Positions 1-10,329 of a stretch of 64,000 nucleotides of DNA are shown one piece after another. The stretch is from Micrasema longulum. Its lineage: Eukaryota > Arthropoda > Insecta > Trichoptera > Brachycentridae. The stretch covers positions 248,001 through 312,000 of the forward strand of contig JAGVSM010004011.1 of assembly GCA_022494885.1 (NCBI GenBank), written 5' to 3'. Made by a program: the position numbers and the translations under genes. The notes beneath the pieces were generated by a model. The model had not been told where the DNA came from, made no database searches, and saw only the letters and a list, made by a program, of their open reading frames with translations. Position 1 is the first letter of the stretch; each line of letters begins with the position of its first letter.

Positions 1-77
1 TTCAACATCACTGTCATATATTATTGTCCTAAACCTAACCTACTACTTTTCTGGTTTACTCCGTACATAAATGACAT

Positions 78-650
78 TTGTACTCCCAATCGAATAACGT
101 GCAGATGAACACCATATATAAACTTTTCAAGTTATTGTGTGAATCTATAAATATTTTATCCGTTAAAGCTTTATTATGGTCCAAGCTGGTTTCTCAGCAT
201 ACGTCTCTATCTGAATATAGAAATAAATTGGAGCATGTATATAATACTCGGTTCACTAGTGCAGATGGACTAGCTCTTCCTAAATTCAATAAAAAATACG
301 GGAAAAAAACATTAGAGTACAATATACCAAAAATGTATAATATGCTACCGTTAAATATAAAAAATCAAAAAAACTTACCTGGCCCAAGAGAAAGACGTCT
401 GTTGAGGATCTGGCTTTTAGAACGTGTTTTTTATATTCAAGTTTTTTGTGTTTTTCTTTTTTATTTTCGATGAACATATTTTTATTTTTTTCCATAGTAA
501 TAAGAGTTTTTATATGTTTATAGAATTTAAGAGATAAAATTATGTATATATATATTAGAACTTAACTATAAGCACCTGCTGACAAACTGCATTTTATGCA
601 GTTCAGTAGGACTTGATCATTTATATGTTATTTTTTGTAAAGAAAAAAGT
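78..650 (+). mobile_element. 3' fragment of a CR1/Jockey-type LINE (RT C-terminal tail)
   Basis: The open frame 78-473 resembles the tail that follows the reverse transcriptase domain in CR1/Jockey LINEs: TRF at residues 57-59, LEYNIPKMYNMLP at about 79-91, then a basic, leucine-rich end. No RT core is present, so this is a 5'-truncated dead copy. The stretch after the stop, to about 650, is AT-rich and contains a short hairpin around 585-605; I read it as 3' UTR, but its exact end is not visible. Family assignment is from motif memory. Confidence 0.6.
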
Positions 651-700
651 CATTTACGTTGTTGGAAGTTGGAATGTTGTCTTGTACGAAAAATGCGTGC

Positions 701-785
701 TATGGAAACCGCGTTATAGGAGGGTTGTTCGCTATTTATGCTTCGCGTTATATGGAAACCGCGTTACATGAATACCACGTTATAT
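701..785 (+). repeat. Three short imperfect direct repeats
   Basis: A roughly 17-bp word, ATGGAAACCGCGTTATA, occurs near 702-718, again at 752-768, and in a diverged form (ATGAATACCACGTTATA) at about 768-784. The last two abut. No gene is visible here and the function is unknown. Confidence 0.6.
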
Positions 786-904
786 GACGGTTGATTGTAT
801 ATGATAAGCTTTAATATGCTAACAGAAATAATTGTATTGAGAAATTTATTGCAGTGGATTCAAGTTTTATTTTTTCAAGCGTATTTCCCTCACAGGCATG
901 CATA

Positions 905-1700
905 ATATAACAGTGAAATACCAATGAGGAAGTTCAGTGATTTTTTAAATGCTTTATTATCTGTTAATAGATTATCAAACTAAGCTAAAATAGTATGTAT
1001 TTATTTTTATGCATCGTATTATCAGCGCTTTGACTTTTTTTAAACTTTGTAATTTTGAAATTGATCAGCCTGTGACGTCACAAGTTCTAGTTTGAGTTCT
1101 GCTGATTGATGAGTTGGTTTCCCAGAAGACGGAAATCTATCAACCACTCTTTTATTGGTTGATTCTTAACTCTTTATCTTGTTTTTCTGTTTTTATTTAC
1201 ACTTAATAATAGTTATATAGTCGGTTGGGTATAGCACTACCCACCCGCCCAATCGAGCTGGAATATAAAAAAATATATAAATGCTATTATTAAGAATTGG
1301 CCTCGTGGTGTAATGGTCAGCGCGTTTGTCTAAAATGCAAGAGGTCTCGGGTTCGATTCCCGACATGGTTGATTTGAAGTGTTTATTTAAAAGGGTGTTT
1401 TCACACTAGAATATTTCATAGACCCTGAACTGGTACCTGAAGCGTAAAACTGATCATCTTTTCATGTTACAATAAAATGATCAAGATACGCTGAGATTTA
1501 TTTACTAATGCAGTGCGCTATGCACCATTAAGTGCGGAAAAGGAATGATGATGATGATGATTAGGAATTTGCGACGTAGTTCAAAGCATTTTTTTTTCTT
1601 CGTATATTTTCGAAAAACTTCGCCATACAATTAAACGCTCAAATTATTACCGCGTGCAAGAAAATATTTTTTTATCTTCCAATTAACCGTAAATCTGATC
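905..1700 (+). repeat. Family D copy 1, split by a SINE-A
   Basis: Segments 905-1240 and 1570-1700 match 39036-39420 and 61867-62441: shared words are GAGGAAGTTCAGTG, CGTATTATCAGCGCT, TGTGACGTCA, ATTGGTTGATT and a GCAAGAAAA block. The intervening 1297-1562 is a SINE-A insertion. The TIRs seen in the 62-kb copy are not recognisable here, so this copy has decayed ends. Confidence 0.65.
1297..1562 (+). mobile_element. SINE-A copy 1 (tRNA-derived SINE)
   Basis: A tRNA-like head carries a pol III A-box-like GTGGTGTAATGG and a canonical B box GGTTCGATTCC. The non-tRNA body contains TATTTCATA, TGGTACCTGAAGCG, ATGCAGTGC and TATGCACCATTA, and the copy ends in a (GAT)n tail at about 1547-1562. The head and body recur at 12.7, 33.3, 42.6 and 46.5 kb, so this is a dispersed SINE and not a tRNA gene. 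It sits inside family D copy 1. Confidence 0.85.
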
Positions 1701-1797
1701 ATTTCTCTTTATTTTATTCCTTTAAATCAAAATTACCTGCATTTAATTAGTGAAGAAATGAGTAAACCTATTTAGCAGTGTAACCAAAAGAAACATG

Positions 1798-2556
1798 TAT
1801 GGCAAAACAATTGAATGGCTAACAAGTTATCTATTCCAACGACCACAAATGGTAAAAATATAATGTACATATAGTCAAATGGAGACTTGCGATTTCGGAA
1901 TACCTCAGGGAACGGTGATGGGTCCGCTTTTATTTATTCTCTATGTCAATGACATATTTTGTCAAAATTTAATTAAAAAATAATATCATATGCCAATGAT
2001 ACGGTTGTTTTAGTTGAAGGAGTTAACTGGAACTCAGTAAATTGAGTAGCTAATGAAGTTATAAATAAATTGAAATTATGGTTTGACAAAAATATATTAT
2101 CTTTAAATACGGAAAAGACAAAAATTATCCCATTTTTTTTAACAAAACAAATTTACATTCAGTAATAAAATTAATTATTCACCACAGCAATTGCAACAAA
2201 ACTATTTGCGATCTTACATGTTCAGTACTTGATACAACAGATAAAATTAAATATCTTGGTGTATACATAGACCAAAACTTAAAATGGAAAGACCATATTA
2301 GTGAACGAATTAGAAAATGTTTATTCATATTTATTAGATTAAGGAATATTTTTTAAATCAATAATTTAAAAATAGCTTATTACTCAATTGTACAAATTTT
2401 GTTACAACATAGTGTTGGTAATTTTTTAGTTTTAATTATTCTTTAATTTCATACTATGTTATACGTGTTTATTGTGCACTGCTGTGATTATTTCTGTAAA
2501 TTATTATTTTTTGTAAAAGGTTCTTTGAACCGTTGATGTATAAATAAATAAATAAA
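1798..2556 (+). mobile_element. Degenerate LINE reverse transcriptase with internal deletion
   Basis: Translation in shifting frames gives RT landmarks: GIPQGTVMGPLLFILYVND near 1897-1954, a decayed Y-A-N-D in place of YADD near 1990, LSLNTEKTKIIPF near 2099, and KIKYLGVYIDQNLKWKDHI near 2246. Stops and frameshifts separate them. After about 2400 the coding sequence jumps to an apparent 3' UTR ending in a TAAATAAATAAATAAA tail, so the C-terminal part is deleted. CR1/Jockey-like, non-functional. Confidence 0.8.
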
Positions 2557-2607
2557 ATCAAGAAATTATTTCGGCGTTCAATAATCAAGCAATAATTGTA
2601 TGTTTAC

Positions 2608-3597
2608 TAGCGACCAACCGGAGTTTCAATTTCGGCCAGTAAAACGAGTTTCGGCCACGGTTTCGGTTTCGAGCAAAAGTTTTTCGGCCGAAACCTGCGG
2701 TCGGGATGCGTCGGATTACGTTCGGCTGTATCAGAGTGCATCTTATGACTCGTGAGTTCTAAGATATTTCATATTTATATTTTTGTAATACTTTTATAGC
2801 CAAAAAGTTAAAGTTTTCATGGCGCACATTGAAGAACTGTTACATATAAGTTATATTATGTAGAATATAACAAAAAACCCAAAAGCACTCAAAATATAAA
2901 AAAATGGGGGTACCTTCTCATTAAATTGTACAAATTTAAAAAACTATCGAACCTGTAAAAATAAAGATCGAGGCAACAGACAATAATAATATATAATTTA
3001 ATTATGTTAACGTTTTGCATATTAACAAACAGTGTCAGTATACGATGCTGACAGATCATTTCCTCGATTGCAGTTTTAAATCCAAAGTAACCCACTAGAT
3101 CGTGACCCGACAAATATCGGCACAGCATTTGACGGTGCCTCGACAGATGAATTACTATGGAGATAGAACATGGGGAGTGTAAAACCAAACGTGTTTGATT
3201 TAATACCTGTTGAAAATCGTGAAGAAAAACCTAAATACATTGAAAAAAAATAGTCAGACACCTATTCAAAACAGAAAGTGAACCTTAAGTGTTGACATAA
3301 ATATATTCTTCATATATTGTTAAAACTATGTACCTACTTTTAATGTAACCCGCAGACAAGCCTCGGCTTTGCGGGAACGAGAATACAATTATGTATGTTA
3401 TTTTATTTGTTAAAATAGATATATATTACAAAAAAAATATTTTTTTAAAACAGGATTTTTTTATTGTGCACATTATTCACACTTATTTTATCTATTTATT
3501 TATTTTATTAGGTAAACAAACAGTATGTACACATATGAACTCGTAAGGTTTAACAATAAAAACGTCAAATTTTTGGTATTTTTAAGAGACTTTCAAC
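2608..3597 (+). mobile_element. hAT-like TIR element, copy 1 (right end lost)
   Basis: The left end TAGCGACCAACCG is followed by several degenerate 'ttTCGGccGAAACC' blocks and CTGCGGTCGGGATGCGTCGG. The same left end occurs at 59696 and the same interior at 20378 and 61310. The interior continues to AAAAACGTCAAATTTTTGG, then the sequence switches to family A at about 3597, so the right TIR is gone. The family looks hAT-like by its end sequence, but no 8-bp duplication could be confirmed. No transposase was recognised. Confidence 0.55.
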
Positions 3598-4030
3598 TTA
3601 ATTTTGTTGCAACAGAGAAGGAAAAAAATTTCTAGAGAAAAATATGGAAGTCTAGGCATTTAGAGGGCTTATGACTTGTCATTGGCTGGTTTAAGTGGCC
3701 ACATTACACACTGTGTAACATTCACCATTATGTTCATGTTTGAACATTCACATTTCCTCAACTCTTCCATCTGTTGACTTTTATGAAGTAAAAGAGCTGA
3801 AACCTTTATCGATGTGGGTGAGATTCATCCGGCTGAACCAATTCACCTACTAGTCAACGCCTGAAAACAATTTTTAATTTTCTATATAACAACAATGTTT
3901 TGAGTATGTCCAAATGCTTGAAGACAGGCTGGATTTCCTCTAACAAATTAAGATCTAAATAACTCACTAGGGAGGAAATCCAGCTCGTGGACAAACATTT
4001 GGACATACTTAACTCGTTTATTGACAAAAA
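3597..4030 (+). repeat. Family A copy with inverted end
   Basis: Runs from TTGCAACAGAGAAGG through GTCTAGGCATTTAGAGGG, TGGCTGGTTTAAGTGGCCAC, ACACACTGTGTAACATTCAC, GAGCTGAAACCTTTATCG and CTACTAGTCAACGCCTGAAA to AACAATGTTTTGAGTATGTCC. At 3960-4020 the AACAATGTTTTGAG end recurs inverted around a short spacer, giving a palindromic boundary. Confidence 0.8.
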
Positions 4031-4424
4031 AACATTGCTTTTTAGTTTGACCAAAACCGAAAGGAAGACTCACGGTCTTTTAAACGGTTTCCGGTTTTGT
4101 GGAGAGAGTGCTTTCACTGGTTCACCGACATGCACTAACACATTAACATGAGGTGATTTTATGCCCTTGAGGTGATTTTCACAAAAATGGCGCTACATAA
4201 ATTATCCATAGATATATATAGGATTATTAAACATTCACACGCACAGTACTTTCTTTATATAGATTTTTCCACTTCGCGTTTATTTTCATTAACACTATTT
4301 TTTGGTTTCTGTCTTCGGCACGTAGGTACAGTGCGTTTCAATATTTAATAACCCTTTGTTAATGTGTTAGCGAATTACTATTTTTTTTTTACTGTAATAG
4401 TATAATAACTATACATTTTTACAA
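4031..4424. other. Unassigned spacer
   Basis: No gene. GAGGTGATTTT occurs twice (4150 and 4169). The segment GCCCTTGAGGT...ATCCATA at 4163-4210 has a diverged counterpart at 48100-48150, so part of this is dispersed repeat. Confidence 0.4.
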
Positions 4425-4690
4425 TTTAAAAAAAATTCACTTGTTATATTTTTACTAAAATCCACCAAGCCACTTTCTGTAGCTTGTCGGTGAAGATTAT
4501 ATTTATACTAACTTAATAATAGTATTTACATTTATAAAAACAATGAATAAAAGATAAATATTAACAGCCGGAAAGATCAGAATAAACATGTTTATAGAAA
4601 TAATAATATATACTTATTTATTTTTTAAATACAAGAAAACATATGAAATATTTACACATAAGCTACTATTCATAGATAAACTTTTCAAAT
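4425..4690 (+). repeat. Family E repeat, copy 1
   Basis: Matches 44165-44410 over CCACTTTCTGTAGCTTGT, TTTATACTAACTTA, AAACAATGAATAA, AACAGCCGGAA and following AT-rich sequence. Class unknown; no coding potential or TIR seen. Confidence 0.6.
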
Positions 4691-5317
4691 AAAATATTCT
4701 AGTGGGCTAACTAACACAAACGAAATATGTATGTTTCCTTGGTTCACCGAATAGCACTACTAACACTTAAACATAGAGTTTTTAAACATCCGAACACACC
4801 GTACGTTTCTGTTTTGAAAATAAAACCAGAAAATGTTACATAAATAAAATTAGAAATTTGCGATTTTATAAACGACCCGCCCAAAAACTAGTTATATCTA
4901 AATCAAAGTACTCAAATGGATGCATCTGTCGCGATAATTTTATTCAAATGTTAATGATATTATATCTGTTCGTCGAAAACTAATATCGATTAAAATGAAT
5001 ACTTATTACTAATCATAGAGCGATAAAATAATATGCATAAGGTAGGTATAAACGATGGCGGTCATATAATTAAATACAAGTTTTTTTTAAAGAATTCTAC
5101 AAAACAACACATAGGTATGCAAAAAAAAAATATACGCAAAAATAACAATGATAAAAAAGAAAACAGGTATTTGATGTATAATTGTTTTATTATGATTGTC
5201 GATATTTGGAACATTTAGCAAGATATCTAATTAGTATTGATAGAAGGTAGAATAAACATTATGATCATTTCCCTATCCGCATTGGTACATCAATCGCTGC
5301 GAAGATTAGATGATCAA
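4691..5317. other. Unassigned AT-rich spacer
   Basis: No gene, RNA or repeat boundary recognised. The small open frames here are low-complexity and AT-driven. Confidence 0.4.
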
Positions 5318-5415
5318 TCTTACGCTCCAAGTGCCAGTCCAGGTTTTATGAAATATTATAGAGTAAAAACACCTCCTTTAACCCCTAAGACCCGAGACAA
5401 ACCTAGGCAACAGAA
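5318..5415 (-). mobile_element. SINE-A body fragment
   Basis: GTGCCAGTCCAGG...ATGAAATATTATAGAGTAAAAACACC...ACCCGAGAC is the reverse complement of the SINE-A body and B-box side. The tRNA head is incomplete. Confidence 0.6.
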
Positions 5416-5639
5416 AAACTGAAATTTTCTTTTCAAATCATAAGGGCGTCGTAAAATTCAACCAAAACAAAATTTAGAAAAATATTTTTACTATTCACAA
5501 AATCATCAAATAATTGTATTTATTTATCAAATAAACAACTTCGCAAACATTTAAAAGATATATTATAAAAGCTCATTTAATCATGAATAATCTTTTATGG
5601 CTTACAATATAATTTTTTAAAATATTTGCAGTGCTGAAA

Positions 5640-5776
5640 AAAAAAACCTAAAGTCCACATATGTGTACCCAAGGACGCAACGGTTAATAAATATTTTGTA
5701 TTAACCACGTCGGGAATCAAACATAAGACCTATTACATGGTAGGAAAACGCACTGAGCATTATATCGCGAGGCAGA
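5640..5776 (-). mobile_element. SINE-A fragment (head and short body)
   Basis: The minus strand reads GCCTCGCGATATAATGCTC as a decayed A box and ATTCCCGACGTGGTTAATA as the B-box side and junction. The body is short and the B box is mutated. Confidence 0.65.
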
Positions 5777-5807
5777 CAAATAAATAGATAGATACCAAAA
5801 TATTTTA

Positions 5808-5932
5808 GTTTGTCCAAAAAATGTTTGTAGACAAAAGGCTAGAGCCAATGACATGTCATAAGCCCTGTAAATGTCTAGACTTCCATATTTCCTTCTTTAA
5901 AATGTTCTCCATCTCTGTGATAATTTCAGATA
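5808..5932 (-). repeat. Family A fragment
   Basis: Contains AGTTTGTCCAAAAAATGTTT, CCAATGACATGTCATAAGCC, TGTAAATGTCTAGACTTCC and GTTCTCCATCTCTGTG. It lies between two SINE-A fragments. Confidence 0.7.
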
Positions 5933-5934
5933 CT

Positions 5935-6066
5935 TCTTTTCATTCGCTTCAGGTACTAGTCAAGGTTCTATGAAATATTGTAAAATAAACAGTGTGAAAA
6001 CACATCTGAACCTGAGACTTTGCATGGTAGGCTAACGTGCTGAGCATTAGACCACGAGGTGGACAA
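5935..6066 (-). mobile_element. SINE-A fragment
   Basis: The reverse complement carries a head CCACCTCGTGGTCTAATGCT and the body GAAGCGAATG side (GCTTCAGGTACTAGTCAAGG on plus). The B box is decayed. Confidence 0.65.
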
Positions 6067-6334
6067 AAAAAACTTGATTTTTCCTATTTTTTTTATACTA
6101 GCAGAAATCGCGAATCTAATTTAAACGTAGTTTTTAATTTAATTTAATTTTTATTTATTTGGGAAAACATAATTTTTTTACTTAAAATGCATAAATATGG
6201 AATATAAAAGCAACAAAAACACTAATAGTAAAAAAAGCAAAAATACATTTTCTATAGTTGATGATATCAGTTATTAATTAATTACATTATATTAAAATAT
6301 TAAGTGTTAACATAAGTTTTGTCCATTTTTATTA

Positions 6335-6935
6335 TAATTTGAGAATGAGCACCAAAAGTTTAACAAAATGGTGAAGGTTGTACGTCATTCGAAAGAAAAT
6401 TTTCTACTCTATAAGGTATTGTGTTTGCTTTTCGTTACATTTATTATATTATTTGACTACAAGCCTTCAAAATGGAATGTCAAGTTAACGAAAGTGAGCA
6501 TTTTCGACATTTTGAGGAAAGCAGAAAAAAAATAGAAATACATTATTAACTTATTTGTTGTAAAATAATGAAGAAGAATTATTAGGATTGGTATTAAATA
6601 ATGAAAGTTTCGTTACAACACTTTAGCCTTAAGTTTAAAAATTGACATAATTTGGGTCTATTTTCTTTGAAAATGAAGAAAACAACAAGTTAATCAATAA
6701 TGTACTCTCGTTATTTGTTTTCTCCTTTATTCCCTCGATGGAACGCGCACAGGAGTAGGTGTTAAAAATGCTCAATTTCTTTTACTTGCCGTTCCATTTC
6801 AAAGGCTTGTAATCAAATAAAATAATACATGTAACGTAAAAGGAAACACAAAATCTCGTAAAGCAGCAAATTTACTTATGAATGGCGTATAACCTTTACC
6901 GTTTTGATTTAGTTTTGATTCTCATTTATAGGTTA
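6335..6935. repeat. Large foldback (inverted repeat) element
   Basis: The left arm (about 6335-6515) and right arm (about 6760-6935) are complementary over most of their length. Compare AAAATGGTGAAGGTTGTACG at 6365 with its counterpart ending near 6906, and GACTACAAGCCTTCAAAATG at 6457 with CATTTCAAAGGCTTGTAATC at about 6793. A spacer of about 240 bp separates the arms. No open frame of note; no TSD established. Confidence 0.7.
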
Positions 6936-7265
6936 GAAAAAAACGGACACAGCGTATGTTAACATCCAATATATACCAGTTACAATGTTGAAACAACTAC
7001 CAAGGTTGAATAATATAATAATGTTGTGGGGACCATATTATGCATACAAACGGTGAAATGGTGTCATCTTATTTTAGGATGAGTGTGAAACTTACACGAA
7101 GAATAAGTAGCAAGAATACTTGTGTGCGCTTTGTGAGATACGCAAAGAAACTATAAACGGGGAAGAAATTCATCGCAATAATAAACGCATTAAAACAGCG
7201 AAATCTGACTATGGACGCTGAAATGCGACCCAAAACGCATGTAAGACTTGATCCCTTACTTTCAT
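6936..7265. other. Unassigned spacer
   Basis: No gene recognised. The open frame on the minus strand over 7069-7296 has no family resemblance I can see and runs into the TIR element. Confidence 0.4.
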
Positions 7266-8225
7266 TTAAGGCTGTAGTCGGGTAAAACAAATGCAAAATT
7301 AGGAAATCAGGAAATTAGTTTATGTTCCTTTGATTATGTTTATTTTATAATAATGTCGAAATTTTGAATTGGTCAACTATATTATGAAAATCCCTCTCTT
7401 CCACTCCTCCACTCTATTTCCTCATCTTTTTCAGAGTTCTTTTTTTTCTCATGTCTTATATAATATATTATTTTTCTCTTTACTGTGTGACATGTTCTCT
7501 CATTATATTTGTGAAAAACTTTAACTGGATGTATGTATTATTTTTTATATTTTGTATTCTTATATAACAACTGTTGTTTATCCTTAATAAATAAAAATAA
7601 AATAAAATAAAATCATACGATTTTGCCATTTTAAAACGAATGTGTTTTTTTAATCGCGCAATAAAAAAAAATAAAAAAAACATAAATTAGATAAAAACAT
7701 CTGTTTTTTAAGGTATTTCTGTTAAAAAATATACTAAAAAGTTTATTGACTAAAATATAATTACTTTTAGACTGGCAGATAACGCCATTTCAAATTTAGA
7801 CTAAACTTAGGTATTATGGGATCTCAATAAAGACTAAGTATCGAACTGAAATTTGTTGTAATAATTTAAAGATAATAAGTTGAACATGAAATAGGCCGAA
7901 GCCAAATTTTAATTTTATGATTTTGAAAAGAAATACAAGCATTTTAATCACATAAATTTTTGTGATATTTTCTTTTATTTCTACGTAAAATTACACCTTC
8001 GGTAATCCTTAAAAAAAATAAAATATTGAAATACTTTAGTTGAAACTTTTTTTTATAGATTTGTATTATTATTTTTTCAAAAAAGAAGATAATTTGGTTG
8101 TAATATTTAATTTAAAACAACATCTTATTTACGTTTTTATGACCTTCAGACCTGCCCTTATCATTTTCGGTATTGATTTGATGATTTCCTAATTTTGCAT
8201 TCGTTTTACCAGACTACAGCCTTAT
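7266..8225. mobile_element. 960-bp element with about 40-bp TIRs and TA flanks
   Basis: The left end AAGGCTGTAGTCGGGTAAAA (7266) and right end TTTTACCAGACTACAGCCTT are inverted repeats extending through GCAAAATTAGGAAATCA. The element is bordered by TA on both sides (..TTTA|AGGCTG and CAGCCT|TATC), consistent with a TA target duplication. Inside lies a LINE-like 3' UTR (7360-7613). No transposase frame is visible, so it is probably non-autonomous. Confidence 0.7.
7360..7613 (+). mobile_element. LINE-type 3' UTR with (AAAAT)n tail
   Basis: Matches 22595-22812 over TTGGTCAACTAT, ACATGTTCT, TTAAACTGGATGTA (with small changes) and CTGTTGTTT...CTTAATAAA, and ends in AAAATAAAATAAAATAAAATC. The tail and the shared upstream sequence suggest a retrotransposon 3' end; the coding part is absent. 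Confidence 0.55.
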
Positions 8226-8235
8226 CGAGAGATGA

Positions 8236-8311
8236 CCAATATACGCTGCATTTAGTGTACCAACGCAGCGTCCTATGTACCACTGCATGCGGAAAGGGAC
8301 ATGATGAACTT
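8236..8311 (+). mobile_element. SINE-A 3' fragment
   Basis: ATACGCTGCATTTAGTGTAC, GCAGCGTCCTATGTACCACT and GGAAAGGGACATGATGA match the SINE-A 3' body and tail; the head is missing. Confidence 0.7.
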
Positions 8312-8367
8312 TGTGATTATTCTTTTTATAATTCACATTTTTAAAAAATCGGCATGCTTTCAATTAC

Positions 8368-8625
8368 AGGAGTTGCCTAGTAGGTGAAATAATTTCAGTT
8401 AGATCAATAATCGATAAAGGTTTCAGCTCTTTAATTTCATAAAAATCCACAGATGGAAGAATTGAAGAAATATGAAACATGGACAAAATGGTGAATGTTG
8501 CACAATGCGCAAAGTGGCCACTTACTTCATCCAATGACAGGTCATAAGCCCTGTAAATACCCAGACTTCCATATGTTCTTCTCTAAAATGTTCTCCGCCT
8601 GCGTTGTAATATGTTAAAATTATTA
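8368..8625 (-). repeat. Family A copy
   Basis: Reverse orientation: AGTTGCCTAGTAGGTGAAAT, AAGGTTTCAGCTCTTTAATT, GGTGAATGTTGCACAATGCG, AAGTGGCCACTTACT, GACAGGTCATAAGCCCTGTA and TGTTCTCCGCCTGCGTTG. Confidence 0.8.
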
Positions 8626-8689
8626 TTTATTTAATTTCCGAACGGTTAAAATTATAAAACAGGAACCTACATATTTATTTCTTAAACTA

Positions 8690-8757
8690 TACACTGAAAA
8701 CGAAGCACGTGTAGCTGCGAAACCGGTGGGTAATTAAATAAATAATAAGTGGTTTAA
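8690..8757 (+). mobile_element. PLE-type terminus with decayed hammerhead-like core
   Basis: CTGAAAACGAAGCACG...AGCTGCGAAACCGGT resembles the CUGANGA - helix II - GAAA - ACCGGU layout seen at 20.6 kb, but with extra bases in the first box. It is followed by AATAATAAGTGGTTTAAAAA, a tail also seen at 28.2 kb. Confidence 0.4.
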
Positions 8758-8759
8758 AA

Positions 8760-9038
8760 ACAAATCTTTTTTTAATGTTATAAAAAATACATAATTAAAA
8801 AAAAAAATCTAGGATCAATTTTTTCACGAAGCGCGGCAAAGTATCCCATTAAAACACACCATGCGCTGTTATAGTTTATAGACGATTAATTTTCCATCAC
8901 AACTACAGATAGAGAACACCTAATACGAATATCACGGCTGGGTCAGTAACAGGCGAGCAGGTCAGGAATGATGTCTCAAGACCAACGTCAGCGCGGCAAT
9001 GAAAACAAGATTAGCATGTATACCGAAATATTACAGAC
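8760..9038. other. Unassigned spacer
   Basis: No gene or recognised repeat. Locally GC-richer than its surroundings around 8940-9000. Confidence 0.4.
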
Positions 9039-9293
9039 TTATACCCGTATGCAGAGACAAAACTTAAGTTGAGGAAAGTACATTCTAATTTCAAATGCAG
9101 AGAATAACCCGAAGGTGAAGACAATAGAATGTACTTTCCTCACCTTAAGGTTTGTCTCTGCATACGGGTATTTAAGAGACAAAACTTAAGGTGAGGAAAG
9201 TACATCCTAATTTCAAATGCAGAGAATAACCCGAAAGTGAAGACAATAGAATGTACTTTCCTCACCTTAAGGTTTGTCTCTGCATACGGGTAT
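9039..9293. mobile_element. Tandem pair of a palindromic MITE
   Basis: A 131-bp unit (9041-9171) has near-perfect TIRs: ATACCCGTATGCAGAGACAA at the left and TTGTCTCTGCATACGGGTAT at the right, extending through CTTAAGGTGAGGAAAGTACA. A second copy (about 9174-9293) follows with a period of 122 bp and lacks only its outer left tip. The pair is flanked by TA-like dinucleotides. The interior CAGAGAATAACCCGAA is shared. Confidence 0.85.
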
Positions 9294-9539
9294 TAGTCCT
9301 AAATATAGTTTTTTTTATAGGTTTTACAATGCTATACCTTCTTTATTATTACGTTATTCTTCCTTTTCGAAGCGGGATCTGGAGCGTATGGCCGCGGTCT
9401 CAATTCGAAACTAACACAATATTTCTTCACTATCGTGCTGAGAAATAAGAATAAGGTGATTGTATTGACCACGTGTATTTGATTAATTAATTTTAATAAT
9501 AATGTAATAATTAATTTTCGCTTAATTTGTTTCAAAATT

Positions 9540-10002
9540 ATTTTTCTTAAATTTTTTATTATTGATAAAACATATAATACAAAAAGTACATATTATGCTC
9601 CAAGGAGTTATTAAAAGAACTCATTTGGGACCGTACATAAAAAAAAACATTTTTGTGACAATACATAATATCATACATAGTTAATACATCCAAAATAGTA
9701 AGAAAACATTATATAAGAAACATAAAACACAGTACTTTACACCATCTATATAAATAACATTACTAACTATCACTAACAAAAAGATTTAAGAAATATTTTT
9801 TCATTGCGACACTTCTGGATTTTCTATTAGATTTTTCGTGTTTTAGCTCATCGGGCAGTTTATTATATTCGGAATGGCCAATATTTTCCAGAGACTTTCT
9901 GCCGAACTCTGTTGAGCGAAACTTAGACATATTCTTAGAAGATTCCCTGAACAATGTGTATTTTATATTTGATAGTGAATAAGCGAATATGAAGAAAGAC
10001 AC
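9540..10002 (-). mobile_element. LINE 3' fragment (RT C-terminal tail)
   Basis: The minus-strand frame 10002-9763 reads STEFGRKSLENIG then SEYNKLPDELK and a basic SVAMKKYFLNLF end. This is the conserved tail of CR1-like LINE ORF2 proteins. The AT-rich sequence to about 9540 is taken as 3' UTR. No RT core present. Confidence 0.65.
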
Positions 10003-10329
10003 AAGCCAAAAATAAGGAATTAAAATAACAGAATAAGAATTAAAAATACTTATCGGAATTTACAAGCCAAAACGAAAATTGGATTTTTATGATAATTGCA
10101 GTAAGGAAAAACGCCGCGCCGTCAATAAACGAATCAGTCAACTATAATTTTCCATAAGCAAATTGCACAATTTGTAAAAAATCCTGAATAACATTCGTTG
10201 GTATTACAAAACGTGCTAGAGAAAAAGAAATAATATGTTTATATTTATATATATAAATATTATATTTGGATAATTTACAAAGCGCCGTTTTTGTGATTAC
10301 CTCATGGGCGCTGTACAATAAATAAATAT
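10003..10329. other. Unassigned spacer
   Basis: No gene or clear repeat. Leads into the hairpin-motif array. Confidence 0.4.

Noticed and set aside
1297..1372. tRNA gene
   Set aside because: The head has A and B boxes, but it is followed by a non-tRNA body and (GAT)n tail and recurs with the same body at several loci: a SINE.
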